Shown one piece after another: positions 24,038 to 32,770 of a stretch of DNA of 64,000 bases (its first letter is position 1; the number at the start of each line of letters is the position of its first letter). Origin of the DNA: Micromonospora costi (lineage in GTDB: Bacteria; Actinomycetota; Actinomycetes; Mycobacteriales; Micromonosporaceae); contig NZ_RBAN01000003.1 in NCBI RefSeq assembly GCF_003626655.1, positions 186,001-250,000 of the forward strand. Direction: 5' to 3'. Made by a program: the position numbers and the translations under genes. Below the pieces are notes generated by a model. That model worked only from the letters and a program-made list of their open reading frames with translations, was not told the DNA's origin and ran no database searches.

Positions 24038-25282
24038 CTACCGGGCCGCGCCGGGCGCCGGCTCGGGTACCGGGTCGACGAGGGAGAGCCGCCGGGTCGC
24101 GATCCGCCACCCGACCGCGTACACGAGGGTGACCAGACCGCAGCCGGCCAGCACCACCCGCTCGTCCACCACGTCCACCACGGCGGCGACCGCGAGCTGG
24201 CTGACCGAGATCGCGAGCGTCGCCAGCATCATGTCGGTGGCGAACACACGGCCCCGCAAGCGGTCCGGCACCTCGCCCTGAAGGGCGAAGTTCGACATCA
24301 CCCAGTTGCTGCCGCCCGCGAAGTGGGCCACGAAGACCAGCAGCAGCACGAGCGGGAACCAACGCACCACCGACGTGCCCACGTAGGCCAGCCCGTACAG
24401 CGACATCGACAGCGCGAGGCCCGGCAGCAGCCACGACCGGTTGGTGAGGACCCGGCGCATCAGGATCGGCCCGACCAGGGCTCCCGCGCCGCGCACCGCG
24501 AAGAGCAGGCCGGCGCCGGCCGGCCCGGCGCCGTACACCCCGGCCAGCAGCGGGAAGACGGTCAGCACGCCGTTGCCGAGGCCCACCGCGGACTTCACGG
24601 TGACCAGCGCCAGCACCCGCGGCCGGTGCCCGATGTAGCTCAGCGCCTCGCCCACCGCCGCCCAGGCGCGCTGCGGTGGCGCGTCGGCGTCCCGGGGCGC
24701 CTGCAACGGCCGGCGGATCGTCGCGGCGAGGCCCGCGGCGAGCGCGAGGCCGACGGCGGCGATCCAGAAGCAGGCGTACGGCCCGACCCGGTCGCTCAGC
24801 ACACCGCCGAGCGAGGCGCCGACCACCGTCATGGTGCCCCAGGCCGAGCCGGCGATGGCGTTGCCGGCGGCCAGTTCCTCCGGGTCGAGCACGTTGGGCA
24901 GGGCGGCCTGGGCGGCCGGCGAGTAGAAGCCCTTCGCGACCGCGATCACGCCGATCGCCAGCATGGCCAGCCAGGCCGTGCCGGCGCTGCGTACGGCGAG
25001 CAGGAGCAGCACCCCGGCGAGCGCGGCCACGTTCGCGATCATCATGATCCGGCGTCGGTCGAACCGGTCCGCGATGGTGCCGGTGAACGGCAGCAGCAGC
25101 GCCACGACACCCGTGTCCACGGCCAGCACCAGCGCTCCCCACACGCCGCTGCCGGTGAGTTTCGGCAGCAGCACGAGGAGCGGGACCATGACGAACCAGT
25201 CGGCCCCGAAGACCACCAGCTCGGCCAGGAAGAGGTTGCGGAAGTTCCGGTTGCGGGTGAGCACGGACAGGGTGGACGCCAC
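24038..25282 (-). CDS. MFS transporter (EntS-like)
   Basis: A 414-residue major facilitator with 10-12 membrane helices. The N-terminal RNRNFRNLFLAELVVFGADWFVMVPL and the loop GTIADRFDRRR (between helices 2 and 3) resemble the MFS_3 group of enterobactin/macrolide exporters such as EntS. Substrate cannot be told. Start GTG 25282 lacks a Shine-Dalgarno, but TAGGGT ends 8 nt upstream, so it is likely transcribed from its own promoter after the RND terminator at 25327-25367. It lies between thrB and the RND gene as part of an insertion into the thr cluster. Confidence 0.85.
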   Translation of the reverse strand: MASTLSVLTRNRNFRNLFLAELVVFGADWFVMVPLLVLLPKLTGSGVWGALVLAVDTGVVALLLPFTGTIADRFDRRRIMMIANVAALAGVLLLLAVRSAGTAWLAMLAIGVIAVAKGFYSPAAQAALPNVLDPEELAAGNAIAGSAWGTMTVVGASLGGVLSDRVGPYACFWIAAVGLALAAGLAATIRRPLQAPRDADAPPQRAWAAVGEALSYIGHRPRVLALVTVKSAVGLGNGVLTVFPLLAGVYGAGPAGAGLLFAVRGAGALVGPILMRRVLTNRSWLLPGLALSMSLYGLAYVGTSVVRWFPLVLLLVFVAHFAGGSNWVMSNFALQGEVPDRLRGRVFATDMMLATLAISVSQLAVAAVVDVVDERVVLAGCGLVTLVYAVGWRIATRRLSLVDPVPEPAPGAAR

Positions 25283-25290
25283 GGAGCAGG

Positions 25291-25296
25291 ACCCTA
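25291..25296 (-). promoter_or_regulatory. MFS gene -10 box TAGGGT
   Basis: TAGGGT on the minus strand, 8 nt before the GTG start and downstream of the RND terminator. Supports separate transcription of the MFS gene. Confidence 0.4.
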
Positions 25297-25326
25297 CCCC
25301 GCGGGCCCGGACGGCCTCCGAAACGG

Positions 25327-25367
25327 CGTACGCCCCCGACGGGCTCCGAGCCGGTCGGGGGCGTACG
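25327..25367 (-). terminator. RND gene terminator hairpin
   Basis: A perfect 14-bp stem, CGTACGCCCCCGAC (25327-25340) with GTCGGGGGCGTACG (25354-25367), starts 13 nt after the RND stop. The loop holds a further small GGCTC/GAGCC inverted repeat. Confidence 0.75.
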
Positions 25368-25380
25368 CGTCAGGCCGTGC

Positions 25381-28300
25381 CTACTCGGTGGGCGGCAGCG
25401 GCGAGGTGCGGCTCTTCGGCAGGCGGAGCACCTCGAACTGGTCCGTACCGTCGACCAGCGCGGCCGACGGGGCGGGCCGTGGGGCCGCGGAGCGCTCCGC
25501 CGGGCGGTCGCCGCCCGCCCGGGCGCCGCTCAGCGCCGGCTCGGGCTCGGGCTCGGGCGACGGCCCGGTCGGCTCCGCCGCACCGGCGGGCGCGTCGCCC
25601 CCGCGCCGGCGGCGGCGGCGCTCCCGCATCGACTCCTTGGTGTGCTCGACCATGGCGTAGAGGGTCGGCACCAGGATCAGCGTGAGCAGCGTGGAGCTCA
25701 GCAGGCCACCGATCACCACGACCGCGAGCGGCTGCGAGATGAAGCCGCCCTCGCCGGTGAGCCCGAACGCCATCGGCAGCAGCGCGAAGATCGTCGCGAC
25801 CGCGGTCATCAGGATCGGACGCAGCCGGTGGCGTCCGCCCTCGACCACCGCCTCGCGGACGCCCAGACCCTGTGCCCGGTACTGGTTGATCAGGTCGAGC
25901 AGCACGATCGCGTTGGTGACCACGATGCCGACCAGCATGAGCACGCCGATGAGCGCCGGCACGCCCAGCGGGGTCCCGGTGATCAGCAGCAGGCCGATGG
26001 CGCCGGTCGCCGCGAACGGAATGGAGACGAGCAGGATCAGGGCCTGGGTCAGGCTGCGGAAGGTGGCCACCATGATCAGGAAGACGATCGCGATCGCCAC
26101 GAGCACCGCCAGGCCGAGGTCGCCGAAGGCGTCCTCCTGCTCGGCGCTGACGCCGCCCACGGCGAACGTCGCCCCCGGCACGTCGATCGCGTCCAGCCGC
26201 TCACGCAGCGCCTGGGTGGTGGCGCCGAGGTTCGAGCCGGTGACCGTACCGCTCACCGTCACGCTGCGCTCGCCGTCGATGCGGCTCACCTGCTGCGGCC
26301 CCTCGGCCCGCTCGACCGTGGCGATGTCGCCCAGCTTCACGGGCCCCACCGGCAACGCGCGCAGCTCCTCGACGCCGGCCGGCGGCTTCGCGGCCAGGCG
26401 CAGCACCACGTCCTGCTGCGTGCCGTCGAGCGTGACCTGGCCAAGCGGGGCGCCCCGGAACGCCTGGGCCACGAGCTGGCCGACGGCGGCCTCGGTGAAA
26501 CCGGCCTGGCCGGCCTTCACCCGGTCCACGGTCACGTCGACCCGCGGCACCCGGTCGGCGAGGCTGGTCGTCACGTCCTCGACGTCCGGCGTACCGGCCA
26601 CCGCCTCCTCCGCGGCGTCCGCGGCGCGGGCCAGCACCTCCGGGTCGGCGGCCTGGACGACCACCTCGAGCTGGCTCGCCGAGGCGTCCTGGCCGCCGCC
26701 GAAGGTGAACTCGCCGGCGTCGGGGCCGAGCGCGTCGAACTCCTTGCGCAGCACCTCGCGCATCTGCTTGGCATCGGTCTCGCCGTCGAGCGCCAGCGAC
26801 CAGGAGGCGACGTTGTTACGACCGCCGCCCAGGAACGCCATGTCGCTCCCGCCGGCCGACACCTGGTACGTCTCGACGCCGTCGGTCCGCTCCAGCACAG
26901 CCTCGACCTCGCGAGCCGCCGCGTCAGTCGCCGCCAGCGCGGTGCCGGCGGGAAGCTCCTGCCGGATGCTCAGCGTGTCCTGCCCCGAGTCGTCGAGGAA
27001 GTTCGTCTGGAGCTGGCTGGCCAGCCCGAACGTGGCGAAGAGCACCAGCACGCCCAGCCCCAGGGTGATCCAGCGGGTGCGGCGGGTGCGGGTGGCGAAC
27101 CCGATCACCGGCAGGTACGTCCGCTGCAGCGGGCTGCGCAGCTCCTTCTCCTCCGCGGCCCGGCGCACGGCCTCGTCGTCCGGCGTCCCGCCGGACGGCT
27201 TGAGGAACCAGTACGCGAGCACCGGGATCACGGTGAGCGCGACCAGCAGCGAGGCCAGCAGTGCGACCGTCACCGTGATGGCGAACGGCGCGAAGAGCTG
27301 CCCGACGAAGCCGCCGACCAGCGCGATGGGCGCGAACACGGCGACCGTGGTGAGGGTGGACGCGGTCACCGCGCCGGCCACCTCGCGGACGCCCGCGACG
27401 ATCGCGTCGCGCTTGGCCTCGCCGTACTCCAGATGTCGTTTGATGTTCTCCAGTACGACGATCGAGTCGTCGACCACCCGGCCGACCGCGATGGTCAGGG
27501 CGCCCAGGGTGAGCAGATTGAGCGAGTAGTCGCCGATCCACAGCGCGATGAGCGCGACGAGCACGGACAGCGGGATGGAGACCGCGGTGACCAGCGTCGA
27601 GCGCACCGACAGCAGGAACACGAGGATGACGATGACGGCCATGACGAGGCCCAGCAGGCCCTCGGTGGTCAGGCTCTCGATCGACTTCTCCACGAACGGC
27701 GCCTGGTCGAAGACCACGGTCAGGTCGGCGCCGGACGCGTCCCGGAGCCCGTCGAGCCGGTCCCGGATCTCGTGGGAGATCTCCACCGCGTTGCCGTCGG
27801 GCGCGGCGGTGACGGCGATGCCCAGGCTGTCCGCGCCGTTGGTCCGCGTGATGGCGGTGGCCGGCGCGAGCGTCTGCTCGACGGTCGCCACGTCGCCGAG
27901 GCGGACCGGCCGCGGCCCGGGCGCCACGACGATGCCCCGCAGGTCCTCCAGCGTGGTGACCGGGGTGCCGACCTGCACCGGCAGCGCCTGGCTGCCGTCG
28001 GTCACCGTGCCCGCCGGCACGGCCACGCCGTTGCTCTTCAGAGCCGCCCCGATCGCGGTGGGCTGGAGCTTCGCGGCGGCCAGCTTCGCGAGGTTCGGGG
28101 TGACGACGACGACGTCGTCGCGCGTACCGGTGAGTTCGACGGCGCGGACGCCCTCGATCGACTCCAGGTCCGGCAGCACGCCGGCGCGCAGCTTGTCGGC
28201 GAGGGCGCGCTCGTCCCCGCCGCCGCTGGCGGCGATCACCACGGCCGGCAGGTCGTCGGTGCTGCCCGCGATCACCTGCGGGTCCACGCCCTCCGGCAGC

Positions 28301-28656
28301 TGGGCGTCGATCCGGTTGAGCGCCGTCTGCATCTTGTTGACGACGTCGTCGAGGTCGGTGCCGAACTCGTACTGCACCTGGACGGTGGCCATACCCTCAC
28401 GGGAGGTCGAGGTGACCTTCTCCAGCCCCGGGATGCCCTGGAGGCTGTTCTCGATCGGCTCGACGACCTGCGACTCGACGATCTCCGGCGCCGCACCGGG
28501 GTACGGGGCCATGACGAACGCGGCCGGGAACTCCAGCGACGGCAGCAGCTGCTGCTTCAGCGACGGCACGGCGAACACTCCGAACACCGTGGTCACCACC
28601 GCGATGAGGGCGATCAGCCCTCGGTTGGCGAGACTGAATCTGGCGAGCAGCGACAT
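25381..28656 (-). CDS. RND efflux permease (AcrB/SwrC type)
   Basis: A 1,091-residue RND pump of the hydrophobe/amphiphile efflux class. The duplicated layout shows a membrane helix at the N terminus, a large periplasmic-type loop, six helices, then the same again. Helix 4 carries VGRVVDDSIVVLENI, with the DD pair of the proton relay. The final 90 residues form a Pro/Glu/Arg-rich cytoplasmic tail. No adaptor or outer-membrane partner is nearby, as expected in a Gram-positive host, where SwrC-like pumps work alone. ATG at 28656 with AGGAG upstream. It is inserted between thrC and thrB. Confidence 0.93.
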   Translation of the reverse strand: MSLLARFSLANRGLIALIAVVTTVFGVFAVPSLKQQLLPSLEFPAAFVMAPYPGAAPEIVESQVVEPIENSLQGIPGLEKVTSTSREGMATVQVQYEFGTDLDDVVNKMQTALNRIDAQLPEGVDPQVIAGSTDDLPAVVIAASGGGDERALADKLRAGVLPDLESIEGVRAVELTGTRDDVVVVTPNLAKLAAAKLQPTAIGAALKSNGVAVPAGTVTDGSQALPVQVGTPVTTLEDLRGIVVAPGPRPVRLGDVATVEQTLAPATAITRTNGADSLGIAVTAAPDGNAVEISHEIRDRLDGLRDASGADLTVVFDQAPFVEKSIESLTTEGLLGLVMAVIVILVFLLSVRSTLVTAVSIPLSVLVALIALWIGDYSLNLLTLGALTIAVGRVVDDSIVVLENIKRHLEYGEAKRDAIVAGVREVAGAVTASTLTTVAVFAPIALVGGFVGQLFAPFAITVTVALLASLLVALTVIPVLAYWFLKPSGGTPDDEAVRRAAEEKELRSPLQRTYLPVIGFATRTRRTRWITLGLGVLVLFATFGLASQLQTNFLDDSGQDTLSIRQELPAGTALAATDAAAREVEAVLERTDGVETYQVSAGGSDMAFLGGGRNNVASWSLALDGETDAKQMREVLRKEFDALGPDAGEFTFGGGQDASASQLEVVVQAADPEVLARAADAAEEAVAGTPDVEDVTTSLADRVPRVDVTVDRVKAGQAGFTEAAVGQLVAQAFRGAPLGQVTLDGTQQDVVLRLAAKPPAGVEELRALPVGPVKLGDIATVERAEGPQQVSRIDGERSVTVSGTVTGSNLGATTQALRERLDAIDVPGATFAVGGVSAEQEDAFGDLGLAVLVAIAIVFLIMVATFRSLTQALILLVSIPFAATGAIGLLLITGTPLGVPALIGVLMLVGIVVTNAIVLLDLINQYRAQGLGVREAVVEGGRHRLRPILMTAVATIFALLPMAFGLTGEGGFISQPLAVVVIGGLLSSTLLTLILVPTLYAMVEHTKESMRERRRRRRGGDAPAGAAEPTGPSPEPEPEPALSGARAGGDRPAERSAAPRPAPSAALVDGTDQFEVLRLPKSRTSPLPPTE

Positions 28657-28777
28657 CGACCTGACCCACTCCTAGGGACGTCTGCGGGGCACGCAAAGTG
28701 TGCCCGACGCGATCCAACCTCCCCGAGCCGGGTACGCGGCGGTCCCGGCGACGGGACCCGTATGCCACCCGACCTCG

Positions 28778-28840
28778 CGTTGATCATGAAGTTGTTGTCA
28801 CGACACGCCGCGACGAACGGCGATAACTTCATGATCAACG
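28778..28840. repeat. GATCATG-bounded palindrome / thrC terminator
   Basis: CGTTGATCATGAAGTT (28778-28793) pairs perfectly with 28825-28840 (16 bp), and further G-T-containing pairs extend inwards. It begins 28 nt after the thrC stop. The loop sequence CGACACGCCG is also found in the palindrome at 52777-52837. Likely a Rho-independent terminator that belongs to a dispersed repeat family. Confidence 0.7.
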
Positions 28841-28868
28841 CCGCGGCGGCCCGGAGGGCGCGGGTGGG

Positions 28869-29918
28869 TCAGGCCAGATCCAGCGAGCGGGCGGCGGCCA
28901 GCGGGTCGTTGGCGATGGTGATCGGGGCCGGTGCCGTGGAGATGGCCCACTCCGGGTCCTTGAGGCCGTGCCCGGTCACCGTGCAGACCACGGTGGCGCC
29001 CGGTGGGATCCGGCCCGCCGCCCCCTGCTGGAGCAGCCCGGCCACGCTGGCCGCGCTGCCCAGCTCCACGAAGACGCCGACCTCCCGGGCCAGCAGCCGG
29101 TACGCCGAGAGGATCTCCCGGTCGGTCACCGCCGCGATCAGGCCGCCGGACGCCTCGCGGGCGTCGATGGCCCGCGTCCAGCTGGCCGGGTTCCCGATCC
29201 GGATGGCGGTGGCGATCGTCGACGGCTCGCGGACCACCTCGCCGCTCACCAGCGGCGCCGCCCCGGACGCCTGGAAGCCGTACATCTTGGGGGCGCGCGT
29301 GGCGCGGCCGTCGGCCAGCTCCTCGGCGTAGCCCATCCAGTAGGCCGAGATGTTGCCGGCGTTGCCGACCGGCAGGCAGTGGATGTCCGGCGCGTCGCCG
29401 AGCGCCTCCACGATCTCGAACGCCGCGGTCTTCTGGCCGTGCAGCCGGTCGATGTTGACCGAGTTGACGAGCGCCACCGGGTAGTCCTGCGCGAGCTTGG
29501 CGGCCAGCGACAGGCAGTCGTCGAAGTTGCCCTGCACCTGGAGCAACCGCGCGCCGTGCACCAGCGCCTGCGCCAGCTTGCCCAGCGCGATCTTGCCCTG
29601 CGGCACGAGCACCGCGCAGGTCAGGCCGGCGCGCGCCGCGTACGCGGCCGCCGAGGCGCTGGTGTTGCCCGTGGAGGCGCAGATGATCGCCTTGTTCCCC
29701 GCCTCGACCGCCTTGGACACCGCGAGCGTCATGCCGCGGTCCTTGAACGAGCCGGTCGGGTTGGCGCCCTCGACCTTGAGGTGGACGTCGCAACCGAGCC
29801 GCGCGGAGAGCACCGGCGCGGGCAGCAGCGGGGTGTTCCCCTCGTGCAGCGTCACGACGGGCGTGGCGTCGGTGACCGGCAGCCGGTCCCGGTACGCCTC
29901 GATCAGGCCCCGCCACAT
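28869..29918 (-). CDS. thrC: Threonine synthase
   Basis: PLP enzyme converting O-phosphohomoserine to threonine. The 349 residues contain GANPTGSFKDRGM with the PLP lysine K59, and the phosphate-binding STGNTSASAAAYAA. The start is ATG 29918 (MWRGLIEAY) with GGAGAG 4 nt upstream; the longer frame to 30014 has no similarity. It follows hom by 135 bp. The palindrome at 28778-28840 ends the unit before the inserted RND gene. Confidence 0.96.
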   Translation of the reverse strand: MWRGLIEAYRDRLPVTDATPVVTLHEGNTPLLPAPVLSARLGCDVHLKVEGANPTGSFKDRGMTLAVSKAVEAGNKAIICASTGNTSASAAAYAARAGLTCAVLVPQGKIALGKLAQALVHGARLLQVQGNFDDCLSLAAKLAQDYPVALVNSVNIDRLHGQKTAAFEIVEALGDAPDIHCLPVGNAGNISAYWMGYAEELADGRATRAPKMYGFQASGAAPLVSGEVVREPSTIATAIRIGNPASWTRAIDAREASGGLIAAVTDREILSAYRLLAREVGVFVELGSAASVAGLLQQGAAGRIPPGATVVCTVTGHGLKDPEWAISTAPAPITIANDPLAAARSLDLA

Positions 29919-30053
29919 GTCGCTCTCCTCGCCTCTACGGCCCCGCCGAACGGGGGCGCCTCCAGGGTGGACCAGCGTGCCCGACCTGCCCGGACCACGC
30001 CCCCGGATACCCACCTGGCGGGACGCCCCGCGCCGCCCACCGGGGTCAACGAC

Positions 30054-31382
30054 TCACACGCCGCCCTCGACCCGCAGCACGCTGGTCACCGAGCGGACGA
30101 TGTCGAGGGTGCGCAGCTCGGTCACCGTGGCGGCGAGCGCCGCGTCCGGCGCGACGTGGGTGACGATGACGAGTTCGGCGTCGGCGCCGCGGCCGGGCGT
30201 GCCCGCGTCGCCCGCCGAGCCCTGCCGCACGGTCGCGATCGACACGTCGTGCCGGGCGAAGACACCGGCCACCGCGGCCAGCACGCCGGGCCGGTCGGTC
30301 ACGTCGAGGCTCACGTGGTAGCGGGTGAGCGCCTCCCCCATGGGCCGCACCGGCAGGTCGGCGTACGCGCTCTCGCTGGCGGCGCGCACCCCGGCGAGAC
30401 GGTTGCGGGCCACCGCCACGACGTCGCCCAGCACGGCGCTGGCCGTCGGGGCGCCGCCGGCGCCCCGGCCGTAGAACATGAGCTGGCCGGCCGCCTCCGC
30501 CTCGACGAAGACCGCGTTGAACGCGTCGCCGACGCTGGCCAGCGGGTGTGTGCGCGGGATCATCGCCGGGTGCACCCGGACGTTGACCGTCTCCCCGCCG
30601 GCCGCGTCCACGCCCCGCGCCGCGATGCAGAGCAGCTTGATGGTGCAGCCCATCGCCCGGGCGCTGGCCACGTCGGCGGCGGTGACCTCGGTGATGCCCT
30701 CCCGGTGCACGTCGGCCGCACCCACCCGGGTGTGGAACGCCAGCGAGGCGAGGATCGCCGCCTTGGCCGCCGCGTCGAAACCCTCCACGTCGGCGGTCGG
30801 GTCGGCCTCGGCGTACCCCAACTCGGTGGCCTCCTCCAGCGCCTCGGCGAAGCCGGCGCCGGTGGCGTCCATGGCGGAGAGGATGAAGTTCGTGGTGCCG
30901 TTGACGATGCCCGTTACCCGGGTGATCCGGTCACCGTGCAGCGACTCGCGCAGCGGGCGCAGCAGCGGGATGGCGCCCGCCACCGCGGCCTCGTAGTAGA
31001 GGTCGGCGCCGCCCTCGGCGGCCGCGTCGTGCAGCGCCCCGCCGTCCTCGGCCAGCAGTGCCTTGTTGGCCGTCACCACGCTCTTGCCCGCGCGCAGCGC
31101 CTCGACCAGCCAGCCGCGCGCCGGCTCGATGCCGCCGACCACCTCGACCACGACGTCCACGTCGTCCCGCTTGATGAGGCCCAGCGCGTCGGTGGTGAAG
31201 AGCGCCGGGTCGACGGGCAGATCACCGCGGTCACGGCCGAGCCGGCGTACGGCGATGCCGGCGATCTCCAGCGGGGCTCCGATGCGGGCGGCGAGGTCGG
31301 CAGACTGCTCGTGCAGCAGCCGTACCACCTCCCCGCCGACGGTGCCGCAGCCGAGCAGCGCCAGGCGTACAGGTGAGGTCAT
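30054..31382 (-). CDS. hom: Homoserine dehydrogenase
   Basis: Reduces aspartate semialdehyde to homoserine, the branch step towards threonine and methionine. The 442 residues have an N-terminal NAD(P)-binding GCGTVGGEVV, the central GIVNGTTNFIL and GYAEADPTADVEG signatures, and a C-terminal ACT domain (about 350-440: YHVSLDVTDRPGVLAAVAGVF). The ACT domain implies feedback inhibition by threonine. The ATG at 31382 overlaps the lysA stop (ATGA), so the pair is co-translated. Confidence 0.97.
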   Translation of the reverse strand: MTSPVRLALLGCGTVGGEVVRLLHEQSADLAARIGAPLEIAGIAVRRLGRDRGDLPVDPALFTTDALGLIKRDDVDVVVEVVGGIEPARGWLVEALRAGKSVVTANKALLAEDGGALHDAAAEGGADLYYEAAVAGAIPLLRPLRESLHGDRITRVTGIVNGTTNFILSAMDATGAGFAEALEEATELGYAEADPTADVEGFDAAAKAAILASLAFHTRVGAADVHREGITEVTAADVASARAMGCTIKLLCIAARGVDAAGGETVNVRVHPAMIPRTHPLASVGDAFNAVFVEAEAAGQLMFYGRGAGGAPTASAVLGDVVAVARNRLAGVRAASESAYADLPVRPMGEALTRYHVSLDVTDRPGVLAAVAGVFARHDVSIATVRQGSAGDAGTPGRGADAELVIVTHVAPDAALAATVTELRTLDIVRSVTSVLRVEGGV

Positions 31383-32764
31383 CCGACATCCAATGCGAGC
31401 AGGTCCTCTTCGGTCTCCCGCCGGACGATCAGACGCGCCTGGCCGTCGCGCACCGCGACCACCGGGGGACGCGGCACGTGGTTGTAGTTGCTGGCCATGC
31501 TCCGGCAGTAGGCGCCGGTGCCGGGCACCGCCACAAGATCTCCGGGCTGCACGTCGGCGGGCAGGAATTCATCCTTCACCACGATGTCCCCGGACTCACA
31601 GTGCTTTCCCACCACGCGGGCGAGCATCGGCTCGGCGTCCGACGCCCGCGAGGCCACCGTCGCGGAGTAGGACGCGCCGTAGAGCGCGGTGCGGATGTTG
31701 TCGCTCATCCCGCCGTCGACGCTCACGTACGTGCGGATGCCGTCCACGTCCTTGACCGTGCCGACCTCGTAGAGCGTGAACACGGCCGGGCCGACGATCG
31801 CGCGGCCGGGCTCGATGGACAGGCGCGGCACGGCCAGCCGCTCCGCCTCGCACTCGGAGTCGACGATCTTGCGCAGCCGCTTGGCCAGGTCGTGCGGCGC
31901 GGCCGGGTCGTCCTGCGTGGTGTACGCGATGCCGAAGCCGCCGCCCAGGTCCAGTTCGGGCAGCTCCACCCCGCGGGCGTCGCGGATCTGCGCCTGGAGG
32001 GCGAGCACGCGCCGGGCGGAGACCTCGAAGCCGCTCGCGTCGAAGATCTGCGAGCCGATGTGCGAGTGCAGGCCGCGCAGCTCCAGCACGTCCTCGTCGA
32101 GGATCTTGAAGGCGGCCGCCGCGGCCGCGCCGCCGGCCAGCGAGAAGCCGAACTTCTGGTCCTCGTGCGCGGTGGCGATGAACTCGTGGGTGTGCGCCTC
32201 CACGCCGACGGTGACCCGGATCAGCACCTTGGGGCGGACGCCCCGCTCCCGGGCCAGCGCGGTGAGCCGGTCGATCTCCGCGAACGAGTCGACGATGATC
32301 CGGCCGACCCCGGCGTCCACGGCCCGGGTCAGTTCGGCGATCGACTTGTTGTTGCCGTGGAACCCGATCCGCTCGGGCGGCATGCCGGCGGCCAGCGCGA
32401 CGGTCAGCTCGCCGCCGCTGCACACGTCGAGGTGCAGGCCCTCCTCGGCGATCATGCGGACGACGGCCCGGCAGAGGAACGCCTTGCCGGCGTAGTAGAC
32501 GTCCACGTCGTCGAAGGCGGCCCGGAAGTCGCGGCAGCGCGACCGCAGGTCGTCCTCGTCGAGCACGTACACCGGGGTGCCGAACTCGGCCGCGAGGTCC
32601 CGCACGCTCAGTCCCGCGACGGCCAGGGCGCCGTCCGCGCCGCGCGTCACGTTGCGCGGCCAGAGCTCCGGCACCAGCGCGTTGACGTCGACCGGCGTAC
32701 GGAGCCACGCCGGCCCCTGGGTGCCGATCTCACCGTGCAGGGCGCCCGCCTCGTGAGCACGCAC
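31379..32764 (-). CDS. lysA: Diaminopimelate decarboxylase
   Basis: PLP enzyme of the alanine-racemase fold type that makes lysine from meso-diaminopimelate. The 461 residues include VYYAGKAFLC with PLP lysine K94, HGNNK, HSHIGSQI, the GGGFG motif and the catalytic CESGDI near the C terminus. Start GTG 32764 lies 6 nt after the argS stop. With hom downstream, the operon argS-lysA-hom groups aspartate-family amino acid genes. Confidence 0.97.
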   Translation of the reverse strand: MRAHEAGALHGEIGTQGPAWLRTPVDVNALVPELWPRNVTRGADGALAVAGLSVRDLAAEFGTPVYVLDEDDLRSRCRDFRAAFDDVDVYYAGKAFLCRAVVRMIAEEGLHLDVCSGGELTVALAAGMPPERIGFHGNNKSIAELTRAVDAGVGRIIVDSFAEIDRLTALARERGVRPKVLIRVTVGVEAHTHEFIATAHEDQKFGFSLAGGAAAAAAFKILDEDVLELRGLHSHIGSQIFDASGFEVSARRVLALQAQIRDARGVELPELDLGGGFGIAYTTQDDPAAPHDLAKRLRKIVDSECEAERLAVPRLSIEPGRAIVGPAVFTLYEVGTVKDVDGIRTYVSVDGGMSDNIRTALYGASYSATVASRASDAEPMLARVVGKHCESGDIVVKDEFLPADVQPGDLVAVPGTGAYCRSMASNYNHVPRPPVVAVRDGQARLIVRRETEEDLLALDVG

Positions 32765-32770
32765 GACAGG

